Shown here: positions 9,797 through 18,180 of the stretch, one piece after another
Layout of the letters: every line of letters begins with the position of its first letter
Numbering within the stretch: position 1 is the stretch's first letter
Source: Paenibacillus dauci
GTDB lineage: Bacteria > Bacillota > Bacilli > Paenibacillales > Paenibacillaceae
Length of the DNA stretch: 64,000 nucleotides
Direction: 5' to 3'
NCBI RefSeq assembly: GCF_000971985.1
Contig: NZ_LAQQ01000017.1
Coordinates: forward strand, 51,062-115,061
Program-made: the position numbers and the translations under genes
Notes under the pieces: model-generated
What the model was told of the DNA's origin: nothing
Seen by the model: only the letters and a program-made list of their open reading frames with translations
The model's database searches: none

Positions 9797-10684
9797 TCAA
9801 GCTTCTGTAAAGTAATGTTCCTGCTTCAAGTCTGCAATCAGCCCGTGATGTACAGGTGTCCAATCCATCCATTCCCGGGTGAGCTTGCTGGATACAGGTG
9901 CATCCGCAGCGACGGCAAAATGAATCCAGCCAAAATGCTCTGCTGCTTCATCCGCGCTGATGCTGGCTACCGGCAATCCCAGCTCCTGCCCGATCACTTC
10001 GGCAATCTCGCGGAAGGGAATGGCTTCTTCATCGATACCATGCAGCATCGTACCTGCTGCTGCACGCTCCAGAGCTTTGCGGAATAATACCGCAGCATCC
10101 AGACGATGAACCGCACACCAGCGATTGGTACCGTCGCCGATATAAGCAGATACGCCTTTGCTGCGAGCAATCGTAATCAGCGTGTGTACAAATCCGTGAT
10201 CCCCTACATCATGCACCGAAGGCGCCAGACGTATAACAGAGGCTTTCACTCCACGCTGCACCAGGGTGTGTGCAGCAGTTTCCGAATGCCGAGTGGCATG
10301 TGCAGTTGCTTTATCTTCTTCGGTAGCGACATGTCCCGATGCGACCATCAAGGCGCCGGAGGTGAGCACAATCGGCTTATCCGTGCCTTCCAGCTCGCTG
10401 CCCATCGCTTCGATCGCCAGTCGGTCAATCTCGGCTGCAGCCGTATAATCGGAAAAGTCATGAATAAAGCCGAGGTGAATAATACCATCCGCTTCCCGCG
10501 CAGCCTGACGCAGACTATCGGTATCTTCCAGCGAGCCTCTATGTACGGCTACGCCAGCTTCAGTCAGCAGCTTGACTGCTTTGTCGGAACGCGCGAGACC
10601 GGTGACTTCATGGCCTGCCTGGATTAATTCCTTTAACACGGCCGACCCTACAAATCCTGTTGCTCCTGTAACAAATACTTTCAT
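9797..10684 (-). CDS. NAD(P)-dependent SDR / sugar-epimerase-like oxidoreductase
   Basis: Rossmann protein of the atypical/extended SDR type. It has the nucleotide-binding TGATGFVGSAV at residues 7-17 and an acidic/Arg loop (LARSDKAVKLL) after beta-2, with IHLGF after beta-4. The catalytic region does not show a clean YxxxK, which is common in atypical SDRs. Length 295 aa. Start fixed by GAGGAGG just upstream. It is divergent from a merR gene and sits behind a MerR-type promoter (10728-10758), so expression is probably induced by that regulator. Substrate unknown; a detoxification reductase is a plausible guess. Confidence 0.85.
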   Translation of the reverse strand: MKVFVTGATGFVGSAVLKELIQAGHEVTGLARSDKAVKLLTEAGVAVHRGSLEDTDSLRQAAREADGIIHLGFIHDFSDYTAAAEIDRLAIEAMGSELEGTDKPIVLTSGALMVASGHVATEEDKATAHATRHSETAAHTLVQRGVKASVIRLAPSVHDVGDHGFVHTLITIARSKGVSAYIGDGTNRWCAVHRLDAAVLFRKALERAAAGTMLHGIDEEAIPFREIAEVIGQELGLPVASISADEAAEHFGWIHFAVAADAPVSSKLTREWMDWTPVHHGLIADLKQEHYFTEA

Positions 10685-10727
10685 CGGTAAATCCTCCTCT
10701 ATATGGTTGAGATTCAGTTACAGGTTC

Positions 10728-10758
10728 AGCATAAAGTATAGAGTTCACTCTATAGCAA
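10728..10758 (-). promoter_or_regulatory. MerR-type promoter with operator in a 19-bp spacer, driving the SDR gene
   Basis: On the minus strand: -35 TTGCTA, exactly 19 bp, -10 TATGCT. The spacer region contains the palindrome TATAGAGTGAACTCTATA. Over-long 19-bp spacers with a central dyad are the hallmark of promoters that MerR-family activators untwist. The GAGTGAACTC core resembles operators known for this subgroup. The start codon of the SDR gene is about 43 bases downstream. Confidence 0.85.
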
Positions 10759-10787
10759 TACCCCAAATGCGGGAGTATACTAAAAAA

Positions 10788-11192
10788 ATGGAGACTACCT
10801 TTTCAAGTAAACAAGTTGCCGAGCAGACAGGACTAAGTGTGCATACCCTGCGTTATTATGAGCAGATGGGTCTGGTATACGGAATACAGCGCGATGATAA
10901 CGGATACCGTCAATATTCGGAATCGGATATCAAATGGTTTCAGGTAATCAAGCATTTCCGGGATATGGGCCTGCCTATTCGTGAAATGCAGCAGTTCAGC
11001 GCCATGAATAACAGCGCAGCCGACTCAGCCCGAGTACGTCGCGAATTTATGGAGACCTATCGCGCCAGAATTGTAGAGCAGCAGCAGGAACTGGAACGCG
11101 CACTACGGAAAGTGGATGATAAAATCGAATTTTTCAGAAACCGGGAAAGGATCGAGAGCGAGAAGCAGCAGACAAGCACAGTGAAGTTGTAA
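10788..11192 (+). CDS. MerR-family transcriptional regulator
   Basis: A 134-residue protein: winged-helix HTH (SSKQVAEQTGLSVHTLRYYEQMGL at about 5-28 and the NGYRQYSESDIKW wing), then the MerR dimerisation helix (about 80-125, Gln/Glu/Arg-rich). No cysteine cluster for metal sensing; it looks like the organic-signal or AdhR-like subgroup. Longer upstream frames run into the divergent SDR gene; ATG 10788 has GGGAG 12 bases upstream and starts right before the HTH. It most likely activates the divergent SDR promoter. Its own promoter must overlap the same region. The outer arm of repeat R1 overlaps its last codons. Confidence 0.88.
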   Translation: METTFSSKQVAEQTGLSVHTLRYYEQMGLVYGIQRDDNGYRQYSESDIKWFQVIKHFRDMGLPIREMQQFSAMNNSAADSARVRREFMETYRARIVEQQQELERALRKVDDKIEFFRNRERIESEKQQTSTVKL

Positions 11193-11336
11193 TATCAAGC
11201 ATAGAGCGCAGAAAAGAGAATGCTATCAACGACCGACATTTAAGAATAGATATTTACCGCAATCAGCGGTATGTCAAAATATCCATTCTTAACCGGAGGA
11301 AGTGGTAGAATCGCTTTTCGGAGCGGTGTTACTTCA
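11182..11336 (+). repeat. Structured hairpin repeat, copy R1
   Basis: Long nested hairpin. Outermost arms TGAAGT..TAA (11182-11192) and TTACTTCA (11329-11336). Left outer-loop motif GCATAGAGCGCA. Middle stem GAAAAG...CTATC (11211-11227) with GGTAG...CTTTTC (11304-11319). Inner-loop motifs CGACATTTAAG (11234-11244) and CTTAACCGGAGG (11288-11299). Inner stem with arms of 16 bases (11239-11254 and 11277-11292), with an ACCGC/GCGGT tip. Right outer-loop motif CGGAGCGGTG. The core is nearly identical to R3, while the middle stem is unrelated in sequence. Confidence 0.85.
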
Positions 11337-11495
11337 TACGAGCATCTACACGTCCAAACACGTTCATTTCAGACCACATGCTGCAAAAATTTTGGATCCA
11401 GCAGATTTTGAAGAAAAACACAACATAAATGTGATATAATGGAATGATTCGGTCAGGAAACGATTTTGGATGCGAATAGGAAGGGTTGCCCATCT

Positions 11496-11723
11496 ATGCA
11501 GGTATTCAAGGACTGGAATCTGAAAGTGAAAGAAACCTTTAACGCAACCAGCAATGAAGTCGTATTAACCGTCTCGGAAGCTGGAGCTCTACTGGGCATG
11601 TCCAAAGATCAAATGAAGGTCTACGTCGATAAAAACAAGCTGACCAAGGTGCCGATCATGCGAAGTGTGCATCGTTACCTTTTACTCAAAAGTGAACTAG
11701 ATGAGATTGTTAAGCAAGCCTAG
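11496..11723 (+). CDS. Small helix-turn-helix DNA-binding protein (75 aa)
   Basis: Short protein with an excisionase/MerR-like HTH: LTVSEAGALLGMSKDQMKVYVDKNKL (about 24-49), followed by a wing-like RSVHRYLLLKSELDEI. No effector domain. An upstream TTG at 11466 is in frame, but ATG 11496 has AGGAAGGG at 11478-11485 with a 10-base spacer and is preferred. No recombinase or phage gene lies nearby, so it need not be an excisionase; a small chromosomal regulator is equally likely. Confidence 0.7.
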   Translation: MQVFKDWNLKVKETFNATSNEVVLTVSEAGALLGMSKDQMKVYVDKNKLTKVPIMRSVHRYLLLKSELDEIVKQA

Positions 11724-11752
11724 CTGTTATCGTTACCCTATACCATCATCAG

Positions 11753-11787
11753 ACCATCAGCCGCAATTCGGTTGGTGGTTTTGTTGA
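11753..11787 (+). terminator. Terminator after the small HTH gene
   Basis: Eleven-base stem ACCATCAGCCG/CGGTTGGTGGT with two G-U pairs and a 5-nt loop, then TTTTGTTG. Confidence 0.75.
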
Positions 11788-12050
11788 TTTAACGCTTGTT
11801 TCTTTGCGCATTTCTAACGATACAAGGAGAAAGAGCATATTTCGTAACCCGGCTCCTGTTTTCCCGTATTACCCTGTACATATGAACGGCCAAGTTCTCT
11901 ACTACATGATGTGAACCATACGAATCGATACGGGATTAGATATCTGTATGCCCACGTATCTTAATCGCTGACTATAACCCATAAGCTTATCTGATAGGTT
12001 ATCCCGGATAGGTACCGGATAACGACTAAATCGAATTTGAGGGATTTCTG
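11788..12050. other. Leader region of the prenyl synthase gene
   Basis: No gene seen. A seven-base inverted repeat (GTTATCC/GGATAAC) lies near 11998-12023 and GAGGG lies just before ATG 12051. No promoter can be chosen with confidence. Confidence 0.4.
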
Positions 12051-14432
12051 ATGAATGAAAAATTTGTAAATCATGCAGATACCGGCTACCAGCTGGCTGA
12101 ACAGAAAGCGGCTGATTATTTTGCAGAGTTGTATACGCAGGTACGTGCACAAGCATATATTCCGGCATTAACCAGTGATTTTCGGCTCTGGCAAAAGAAT
12201 CATATTCCGCTCCATTCCTGGCTGTCCCGTTTCTCCCGCAAAAAGACGCCGGATACTGGAGATTATCATCGTTATATCCAGTGGCTGAACCTGACAGGCA
12301 AATTGGATAATTATCTGAACCGCAGCGTCTCGTACATTTATATGAGGGATCTGGGACGGGCACTGGATGCGCCCGAGACGGAGGCACGGATTCAGGAAGT
12401 GATCACCAGCCTGCGTAAGCGTCTTGTGAATCCGGATACAGGTCCGCAGGGTGATATTATGATGTTCATGAGTATGGATGGCGTCTACCGCTGGGCACAA
12501 AAGGAAGGCATTGAGTCCGCTATTATCTGGGTAATGGACAAGCTGCAGGGCGTAACTAACCATATTCCGGAAGAGCTGAGCGCCGAGCAGGCCCAGCGCA
12601 AGCTAATCAAAATTATCGTCGGTGTGGTACTGCATGCGATCGAGGAAATGGAGGATAGCGTATCTGCGACGGAGCGTGCTCGCCGACTCGATGAAGCGGT
12701 TCGTCTGGGCTACTCCTACGGACTGACCTATCCTTTTGTGGATGATATTCTTGATTCGACGCTGCTCAATGTGCAGGAGAAAGAGCAGTATTCCCGCCTG
12801 ATCCGTACTGCATTGTTGACCGGTACGGTGCCCAAGCTGGGTGACTGGTCGGGAAATCATATGGAGCTAATTCGGTATATTCATGCCGAACTGCGTGAGG
12901 CGTTCGAATATATCAAAAGCAAACAGCAGCCCGGAACCCAGCAGGTGTTTTTTGAACAGTCTTATGTATTCTTTCAATCCCAGGATATTGATCGGACGCG
13001 GGATCTGAGTCATGATCACTATACCAATGAAGAGCTGTATATTCCCGTAATTCTCAAATCCTCCTGTTCCCGGCTGGTCGCGCGCTCAATTATCGGAGCA
13101 CCGGAAGATGAAGGATTCGATCATCGTACATTCTGTTATGGTATCTATAACCAACTGGCAGATGATTTCGCCGATATGTTCGATGATATGAAAGCGGGCT
13201 CGGTAACGCCGTATACGTATTATCTCAAATACCACCGCCAGCGCAGCGATCTGGTGAACCCATTTGAGCTGTACTGGGCGGTAATCGCTCATCTGATCCA
13301 CAATGTATACGGCAGTGATTACCGGACTCGCGAAGTTATTTTGGACCGGGCCATTAATGGTCTCAAGCGTGCCCGTGTCCGTCTGGGGAATGCCAAATAT
13401 GATGAGATAATGGATACTCTCACAGCAGGTATGCCTCAGTTCAACCAACTGATCCAGCAGATGGTGCGCAAAGCGGAAGATGTGGATTTCCTGGACAAGC
13501 TGCTGCGTGACCAGATGCTGAATAGTCTGAGACAGGATCGGGAAGAGCAGGAGCAATTCCGGCAGACGCTGCATGAGGTACGGCAGCAGATCAATGATAC
13601 GCTACTATTGGATAATAAGGAAAATCTGCTGCCAATGAACAAACGGCTGATCGAAGCAGCCAATTACAGCCTCGAAGGCTCCGGCAAAAGGTTGCGCCCG
13701 ATTCTCGCCTGGGTGATGGGGGTGCATCATTACGGTCTGGATGCACAGGCGCTCATGCCCCTGCTGCGGTCACTCGAATATATGCATACCGCTTCGCTGA
13801 TCTTCGACGATCTGCCTTCCCAGGACAACGCGTCTACCCGTCGTGGACGAGCTACCCTCCATGAAGTGCATGACAGCGCGACGGCCGAACTGAGTGGATT
13901 GTTCCTGATCCAGAAAAGTATCCGCGAACAGTCTTCCATGGAAGACTTCGATGCCAGAGCCGTACTGAAGTTGATGCAATATTCCGCTGAAAAGGCCGAA
14001 CAACTGTGCACTGGCCAGGCGATGGATCTGGATGCCCGCGGTCAGGCGCTAACGCTGGAACAGCTGAATACGATCTGCTTTTACAAAACAGGGGTTGCCT
14101 TCGAAGCTTCGCTTGTGATGCCAGCTTTGCTCGCACAAGCCAGTGAAAAGGAAATCGAGGCACTTCAAACGTTCGCTTACCACGCCGGTATTGCTTTTCA
14201 GATCAAAGATGACCTGCTCGATCTGGGCGGCGACGTGCTGATCATCGGCAAGCCGGTCGGTCAGGATGTACAGAACAACAATTCCACCTTTGTCTCCATT
14301 CTTGGGGAAGAAGGGGCACGCAAAGAAATGTGGAACCACTACTGCTGCGCTATCGAAGCACTGCGTACCCTGCCGAAGGATGTTCCTTTTCTGAAGCATC
14401 TGCTGGATTACATCGTGCATCGGGATCGGTAA
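12051..14432 (+). CDS. Two-domain isoprenoid synthase: terpene-synthase-like N-terminus fused to a polyprenyl diphosphate synthase
   Basis: The C-terminal ~265 residues are a trans-prenyl diphosphate synthase. They have GSGKRLRP (543-550), the first Asp-rich motif DDLPSQD followed by RRGRAT (586-602), GQAMDL (655-660), YKT (678-680) and the second Asp-rich motif QIKDDLLD (717-724). It should condense IPP with an allylic diphosphate; product length cannot be read. The ~500-residue N-terminus is not part of a normal synthase (usually 290-350 aa in total). It carries VDDILD (230-235) and QLADDFADMFDD (368-379), about 140 residues apart, as the two metal-binding motifs of a class I terpenoid fold would be. 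It lacks the GKRLRP substrate motif, so it may be a cyclase-like or degenerate partner. The order resembles fungal chimeric terpene synthases. ATG 12051 follows GAGGG; terminator at 14525. Confidence 0.8.
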   Translation: MNEKFVNHADTGYQLAEQKAADYFAELYTQVRAQAYIPALTSDFRLWQKNHIPLHSWLSRFSRKKTPDTGDYHRYIQWLNLTGKLDNYLNRSVSYIYMRDLGRALDAPETEARIQEVITSLRKRLVNPDTGPQGDIMMFMSMDGVYRWAQKEGIESAIIWVMDKLQGVTNHIPEELSAEQAQRKLIKIIVGVVLHAIEEMEDSVSATERARRLDEAVRLGYSYGLTYPFVDDILDSTLLNVQEKEQYSRLIRTALLTGTVPKLGDWSGNHMELIRYIHAELREAFEYIKSKQQPGTQQVFFEQSYVFFQSQDIDRTRDLSHDHYTNEELYIPVILKSSCSRLVARSIIGAPEDEGFDHRTFCYGIYNQLADDFADMFDDMKAGSVTPYTYYLKYHRQRSDLVNPFELYWAVIAHLIHNVYGSDYRTREVILDRAINGLKRARVRLGNAKYDEIMDTLTAGMPQFNQLIQQMVRKAEDVDFLDKLLRDQMLNSLRQDREEQEQFRQTLHEVRQQINDTLLLDNKENLLPMNKRLIEAANYSLEGSGKRLRPILAWVMGVHHYGLDAQALMPLLRSLEYMHTASLIFDDLPSQDNASTRRGRATLHEVHDSATAELSGLFLIQKSIREQSSMEDFDARAVLKLMQYSAEKAEQLCTGQAMDLDARGQALTLEQLNTICFYKTGVAFEASLVMPALLAQASEKEIEALQTFAYHAGIAFQIKDDLLDLGGDVLIIGKPVGQDVQNNNSTFVSILGEEGARKEMWNHYCCAIEALRTLPKDVPFLKHLLDYIVHRDR

Positions 14433-14524
14433 GCATCATTTTCACTGAAGTTTGATGCTGAACAGGAAATCGTCTGTATACTGTGAACCCGTATGGTTAT
14501 GGGAGTTGCATCGTTGTCCAATGC

Positions 14525-14556
14525 AAGGCGCCGTTATTGCTACGGTGCCTTTTTTG
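14525..14556 (+). terminator. Terminator of the prenyl synthase gene
   Basis: Stem AAGGCGCCG/CGGTGCCTT with a 9-nt loop and a run of six T. Confidence 0.88.
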
Positions 14557-14613
14557 TTTGGAGGCTGGAATGGTATAAGGTATGGATGTGTATGCGACTT
14601 GTGTATGGCGTGG

Positions 14614-14761
14614 GGATGCTTCATCCACTCCAGAAAGGAATAAGGGAATGTCCTCCGGTTAAGCCTGGAGATCTTTGATAGTAGGAGTAAAGGAAGATCT
14701 CCAGGCTTAAATGTCGTCCATTTCCCTTATTTCCTTTCTTCCGTTCTATGCGTATGCATTC
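14614..14761 (-). repeat. Structured hairpin repeat, copy R2
   Basis: Same architecture as R1, on the minus strand. Plus-strand landmarks: outermost GGATGC/GCATTC; CACTCCAG (14626-14633); middle stem AGAAAGGAATAAGGGAA (14632-14648) with TTCCCTTATTTCCTTTCT (14722-14739); inner-loop motifs CCTCCGGTTAAG (14652-14663) and CTTAAATGTCG (14706-14716); inner stem TTAAGCCTGGAGATC/GATCTCCAGGCTTAA; then CGTTCTATGCG. It is close to R4 and shows compensating base changes with it. Confidence 0.85.
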
Positions 14762-14783
14762 TGTGCAAGGCGGTGTATCATTT

Positions 14784-14839
14784 TATACGGCATACGGCAT
14801 ACGGCATACGGCATACGGCATACGGCATACGGCATACGG
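14784..14839. repeat. Tandem heptamer repeat (CATACGG)n
   Basis: Seven perfect head-to-tail CATACGG units (14791-14839) preceded by one unit with a changed first base. It lies between hairpin repeats R2 and R3. A short VNTR likely to vary in copy number by slippage. Confidence 0.95.
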
Positions 14840-14888
14840 CACATAAAAACAAAATATGAAATGTGCATACATAAGAATGCAATAAAAC

Positions 14889-15020
14889 GCACGGAGCACA
14901 GGGAAGGAAATCATACCATAGGCCGACATTTAAGAATGGATATTTACCGCGATAAGCGGTATTTCAAAATATCCATTCTTAACCGGAGGCCGCCGGTATG
15001 ATCCCTTCCCGGAGCGGTGA
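14889..15020 (+). repeat. Structured hairpin repeat, copy R3
   Basis: Left outer-loop motif CGCACGGAGCACA; middle stem GGGAAGGAAATCATACC (14901-14917) pairing with GGTATGATCCCTTCCC (14995-15010); inner-loop motifs CCGACATTTAAG (14923-14934) and CTTAACCGGAGG (14978-14989). Inner stem with arms TTAAGAATGGATATTT and AAATATCCATTCTTAA, tip ACCGC/GCGGT; right outer-loop motif GGAGCGGTG. Core almost identical to R1, outer arms different. Oriented opposite to R2, 130 bp away. Confidence 0.85.
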
Positions 15021-15384
15021 CCATCCATCAGACACAATTACAAAACACTCCCTTATTGTTATTCCTGCCAGAATAATGAACAGCAAACCACAAACAGCAC
15101 ACAGCAAACCACCAAAAGCATATCAACAGTGTCCCGTTTGGAAGTAGGCACTCACCAACCGAGCACTAAGAGCTAAATGAATACCGGACATCTACTGCTG
15201 GCTTCTGCAAACGACCTGCATACCCGTGTATCTCACAAATCAGCCACAACTGGATGGTCATTTACCGCGCAGGCCTTTGCTTTTTCCAGCTCGTTACGTA
15301 CATAATGGTAGAAGAGAGTATGCAGATTGTAACTATGGACATCATGTGTATCACCAGACTATTTACGATTCAGGAGGGAATACA
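15021..15384. other. Upstream region of the GH3 gene
   Basis: The frame of the GH3 gene is open back to a GTG at 15226, but the segment before 15385 is rich in Cys, His and Arg and does not look like protein. I see no clear promoter or operator. AGGAGGG at 15372-15378 serves TTG 15385. Confidence 0.4.
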
Positions 15385-18180
15385 TTGACTACACCAACTA
15401 CTTCACAAATCGGAGTCCCGCTCGAGGGCTTTGCTGAATTTAGCCGCAAGGTTGCTGCCGAAGGTGCAGTACTATTGCAAAATAACAATCAGGTTCTGCC
15501 GATCCAGAAAAATGAAAGCGTTTCGATTTTTGGGCGCGTACAGGTCGATTATTACCGTAGTGGTACAGGTTCTGGCGGTAGTGTACACGTAGCGTATACC
15601 ACCAATCTACTGGATGGATTGCGCAGCAAGACGGATATTCGTGTCAATGAACAGCTGGCACAAGTGTACGAGCAGTGGATTCAAGAGAATCCGTTCGATA
15701 ACGGAGGCGGAGGCTGGGCGGCCGAGCCGTGGCACCAGCAGGAGATGACGCTGACAGACGAGCTGGTCGCAGAGGCAAGGCAGCAGTCAGATAAAGCAAT
15801 TATCGTAATTGGACGTACCGCCGGTGAGGACAAGGATAATGCGGATGCGCCGGGTAGTTACCGTCTGACTGATGATGAGCTGAATATGCTGAAGCAGGTT
15901 ACGGCTCATTTTGAACAGACGGTTGTCGTTCTTAATGTATCCAACATCGTGGACATGAGCTGGGTGCAGGACAAGAGTCATATTCATCCGATCTCGGCGG
16001 TCATCTATTCCTGGCATGGCGGCATGGAGGGCGGTAATGCGATTGCAGACGTACTGGTCGGCGAAGTGACGCCAAGCGGCAAACTGCCGGATACAATCGC
16101 CTATTCCATTGACGATTATCCATCTACCAAGAATTACGGCAATGAGCATCAGAGTCTGTATGAAGAGGATATTTACGTAGGTTATCGTTACTTTGAGACA
16201 TTTGCGTCGGAGAAGGTACAATATGCGTTTGGTTATGGATTATCCTATACTTCCTTTGAAGTGAAGCCGGAGGAAGCACAGCGGACAAGCCATGAAGGAC
16301 AGGAGTACATTGAGATCGGTGTGCAGGTGACGAATACCGGTACAGTCTATGCAGGCAAGGAAGTCGTACAAGTGTACTACGAATCGCCACAGGGTCAGCT
16401 GGGTCAGCCGGCACGTTCGCTTGCTGCTTTTGGCAAAACCGGACTGCTGCAGCCGGGCGAATCGGAGCGTCTCGTGATTACTTTCCCGGTACATAGCATG
16501 GCTTCCTACGATGACAGTGGGATTACCGGACATGCGCATGCCTATGTGCTCGAAGAGGGAGTATATCGTTTCTATGCAGGCAGCAGTATTCGTCAGCTGG
16601 AGGCTGTAAAATATGCCAGTGGCGAAGGTTACGAGGTGACCGAGCTGCAGATTGTGGAACAGCTGCAGGAAGCGATGGCACCGACAGTAACGTTTAACCG
16701 GATCAAGCCGGGACAGAAACTGGATAATGGTACGTATGAAATCACATACACCGAAGTGCCGAAGCAGAAGGTTTCGCTGGCAGAACGGATAGAACAGCAA
16801 ATGCCACCTCAGCTAGAACAGACTGGGGATCGCGGTTACAAGCTCAGAGATGTAGCGGAGCAAAAGGTCAGCATGGAGGAATTTATTGCCCAGCTGAGCG
16901 ATGAAGATCTGGCTGCGATTGTACGTGGAGAAGGCATGAGCAGTCCGCTGGTTACACCTGGCACAGCATCGGCATTTGGCGGAGTTAGCGACAGTCTGCT
17001 GGGCTACGGCATTCCGGTAGGCTGTACGGCAGATGGCCCTTCGGGTATCCGGATGGACAGCGGCGACAAGTCTACACAGGTCTCGATTGGTACATTGCTG
17101 GCATCCACCTGGAATGTGGAGCTGGTCGAAGAAATGTATATACTGGAAGGACAGGAGCTGGTGCGTAACAATGTCGATGCACTGCTCGGACCCGGTATGA
17201 ATATTCACCGCAGTCCGCTTAATGGACGGAACTTTGAATACTTTTCCGAAGATCCGCTCGTAACCGGACAGCTGGCAGCAGCTTGTGTACGCGGCATTAT
17301 GCGCGGCGGTTCGAATGGTACGTTGAAGCATTTTGCCTGCAATAACCAGGAGCAGTATCGCAGTAAGGTCGATGCCGTTGTATCCGAGCGTGCACTACGC
17401 GAGATTTATCTCAAAGGCTACGAGATTGCAGTCAAACAAGGCGGTTCCAACTGTATCATGACTTCATACAATCCGGTCAACGGACACTGGGCAGCTTCCA
17501 ATTATGATCTGAACACCACGATTCTGCGCGGTGAATGGGGCTTCCAGGGCATCGTGATGACCGACTGGTGGGCGATCATGAATGACGTTGTAAATGGCGG
17601 TCCAGCCGATCGCAAAAATACCAATGCCATGGTACGCGCCCAGAACGATCTGTACATGGTCGTCAGCAACTATGGCGCAGAGACGAATGTATGGGGCGAC
17701 AATACGATCGAATCGCTGGCGAATGGCACACTTACCCGTGGCGAGCTGCAGCGCAGTGCGATTAATATCTGTAACTTCCTGATCCAGGCACCGGTATTTG
17801 CCCGCAATCAGGTGATTGAAGAGACGGTGAATGCTTATCCAGCCAACGATTCACTTTCTGCCGAGCAGGCTCAGCCCGCGACAGAAGATCGCCAGATAAC
17901 AGTGGATACAGCAGCAGCGACACTGATCTATGTCGAGCAACCAGGCGTCTACCGTCTGTTCGCTCATGTGATGTCACCGGATACCGAACTGGCCCAGAGT
18001 GCCTGCAATCTGATGCTGAACGGCGAAGTTGTGACGACGATTCAGACGAATGGCACCGAAGGCAGATGGTTGCGCCAGAAGCTGGTCAAAGCTGAGCTGG
18101 CAAGTGGAGTCTATGAAGTGACATTTGAATTTGTGAAGCCGGGTATGCAGGTGGAATGGATCGAGTTCAAGCGCGTGTAA
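15385..18180 (+). CDS. Glycoside hydrolase family 3 with permuted domain order
   Basis: Beta-glycosidase-type GH3 (931 aa). The usual C-terminal domain comes first (about 5-280: VLLQNN..VLPI, KAIIVIGRTAGED, SGKLPDTIAYS). An FnIII-like domain follows (about 300-420), then the (beta/alpha)8 catalytic domain (about 500-800: ADGPSGIRM, LGPGMNIHRSPLNGRNFEY, KHFACNNQE, nucleophile Asp 727 in MTDWW). It ends with a beta-sandwich, CBM-like domain (about 840-931). This circular permutation is known in some Firmicutes GH3 enzymes. No signal peptide, so it is probably cytoplasmic, acting on imported oligosaccharides. TTG 15385 follows AGGAGGG by six bases; the upstream frame looks non-coding. Its neighbours point to arabinose-containing substrates, but beta-glucosidase or beta-xylosidase activity is equally possible. 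Confidence 0.88.
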   Translation: MTTPTTSQIGVPLEGFAEFSRKVAAEGAVLLQNNNQVLPIQKNESVSIFGRVQVDYYRSGTGSGGSVHVAYTTNLLDGLRSKTDIRVNEQLAQVYEQWIQENPFDNGGGGWAAEPWHQQEMTLTDELVAEARQQSDKAIIVIGRTAGEDKDNADAPGSYRLTDDELNMLKQVTAHFEQTVVVLNVSNIVDMSWVQDKSHIHPISAVIYSWHGGMEGGNAIADVLVGEVTPSGKLPDTIAYSIDDYPSTKNYGNEHQSLYEEDIYVGYRYFETFASEKVQYAFGYGLSYTSFEVKPEEAQRTSHEGQEYIEIGVQVTNTGTVYAGKEVVQVYYESPQGQLGQPARSLAAFGKTGLLQPGESERLVITFPVHSMASYDDSGITGHAHAYVLEEGVYRFYAGSSIRQLEAVKYASGEGYEVTELQIVEQLQEAMAPTVTFNRIKPGQKLDNGTYEITYTEVPKQKVSLAERIEQQMPPQLEQTGDRGYKLRDVAEQKVSMEEFIAQLSDEDLAAIVRGEGMSSPLVTPGTASAFGGVSDSLLGYGIPVGCTADGPSGIRMDSGDKSTQVSIGTLLASTWNVELVEEMYILEGQELVRNNVDALLGPGMNIHRSPLNGRNFEYFSEDPLVTGQLAAACVRGIMRGGSNGTLKHFACNNQEQYRSKVDAVVSERALREIYLKGYEIAVKQGGSNCIMTSYNPVNGHWAASNYDLNTTILRGEWGFQGIVMTDWWAIMNDVVNGGPADRKNTNAMVRAQNDLYMVVSNYGAETNVWGDNTIESLANGTLTRGELQRSAINICNFLIQAPVFARNQVIEETVNAYPANDSLSAEQAQPATEDRQITVDTAAATLIYVEQPGVYRLFAHVMSPDTELAQSACNLMLNGEVVTTIQTNGTEGRWLRQKLVKAELASGVYEVTFEFVKPGMQVEWIEFKRV

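Noticed and set aside
11496..11723. Phage excisionase
   Set aside because: The HTH would fit, but there is no integrase, phage gene or attachment site nearby.
14784..14839. CRISPR array
   Set aside because: The units are seven bases and directly adjacent, with no spacers and no cas genes.
11182..15020. Integron attC sites or ordinary REP elements
   Set aside because: No GTTRRRY/RYYYAAC core sites, no integrase, and the conserved parts are internal loops rather than stems or a 5' GTAG/GGAG tetranucleotide beside a fixed hairpin.
15226..15384. N-terminal extension of the GH3 gene from a GTG
   Set aside because: No SD there; the extra residues are Cys/His/Arg-rich and unlike GH3, and TTG 15385 has AGGAGGG at ideal distance.
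15513..15526. Possible cre site TGAAAGCGTTTCGA inside the GH3 gene
   Set aside because: It matches the left half and centre but fails at the end of the consensus, and it lies about 130 bases inside the coding region; too weak to list.
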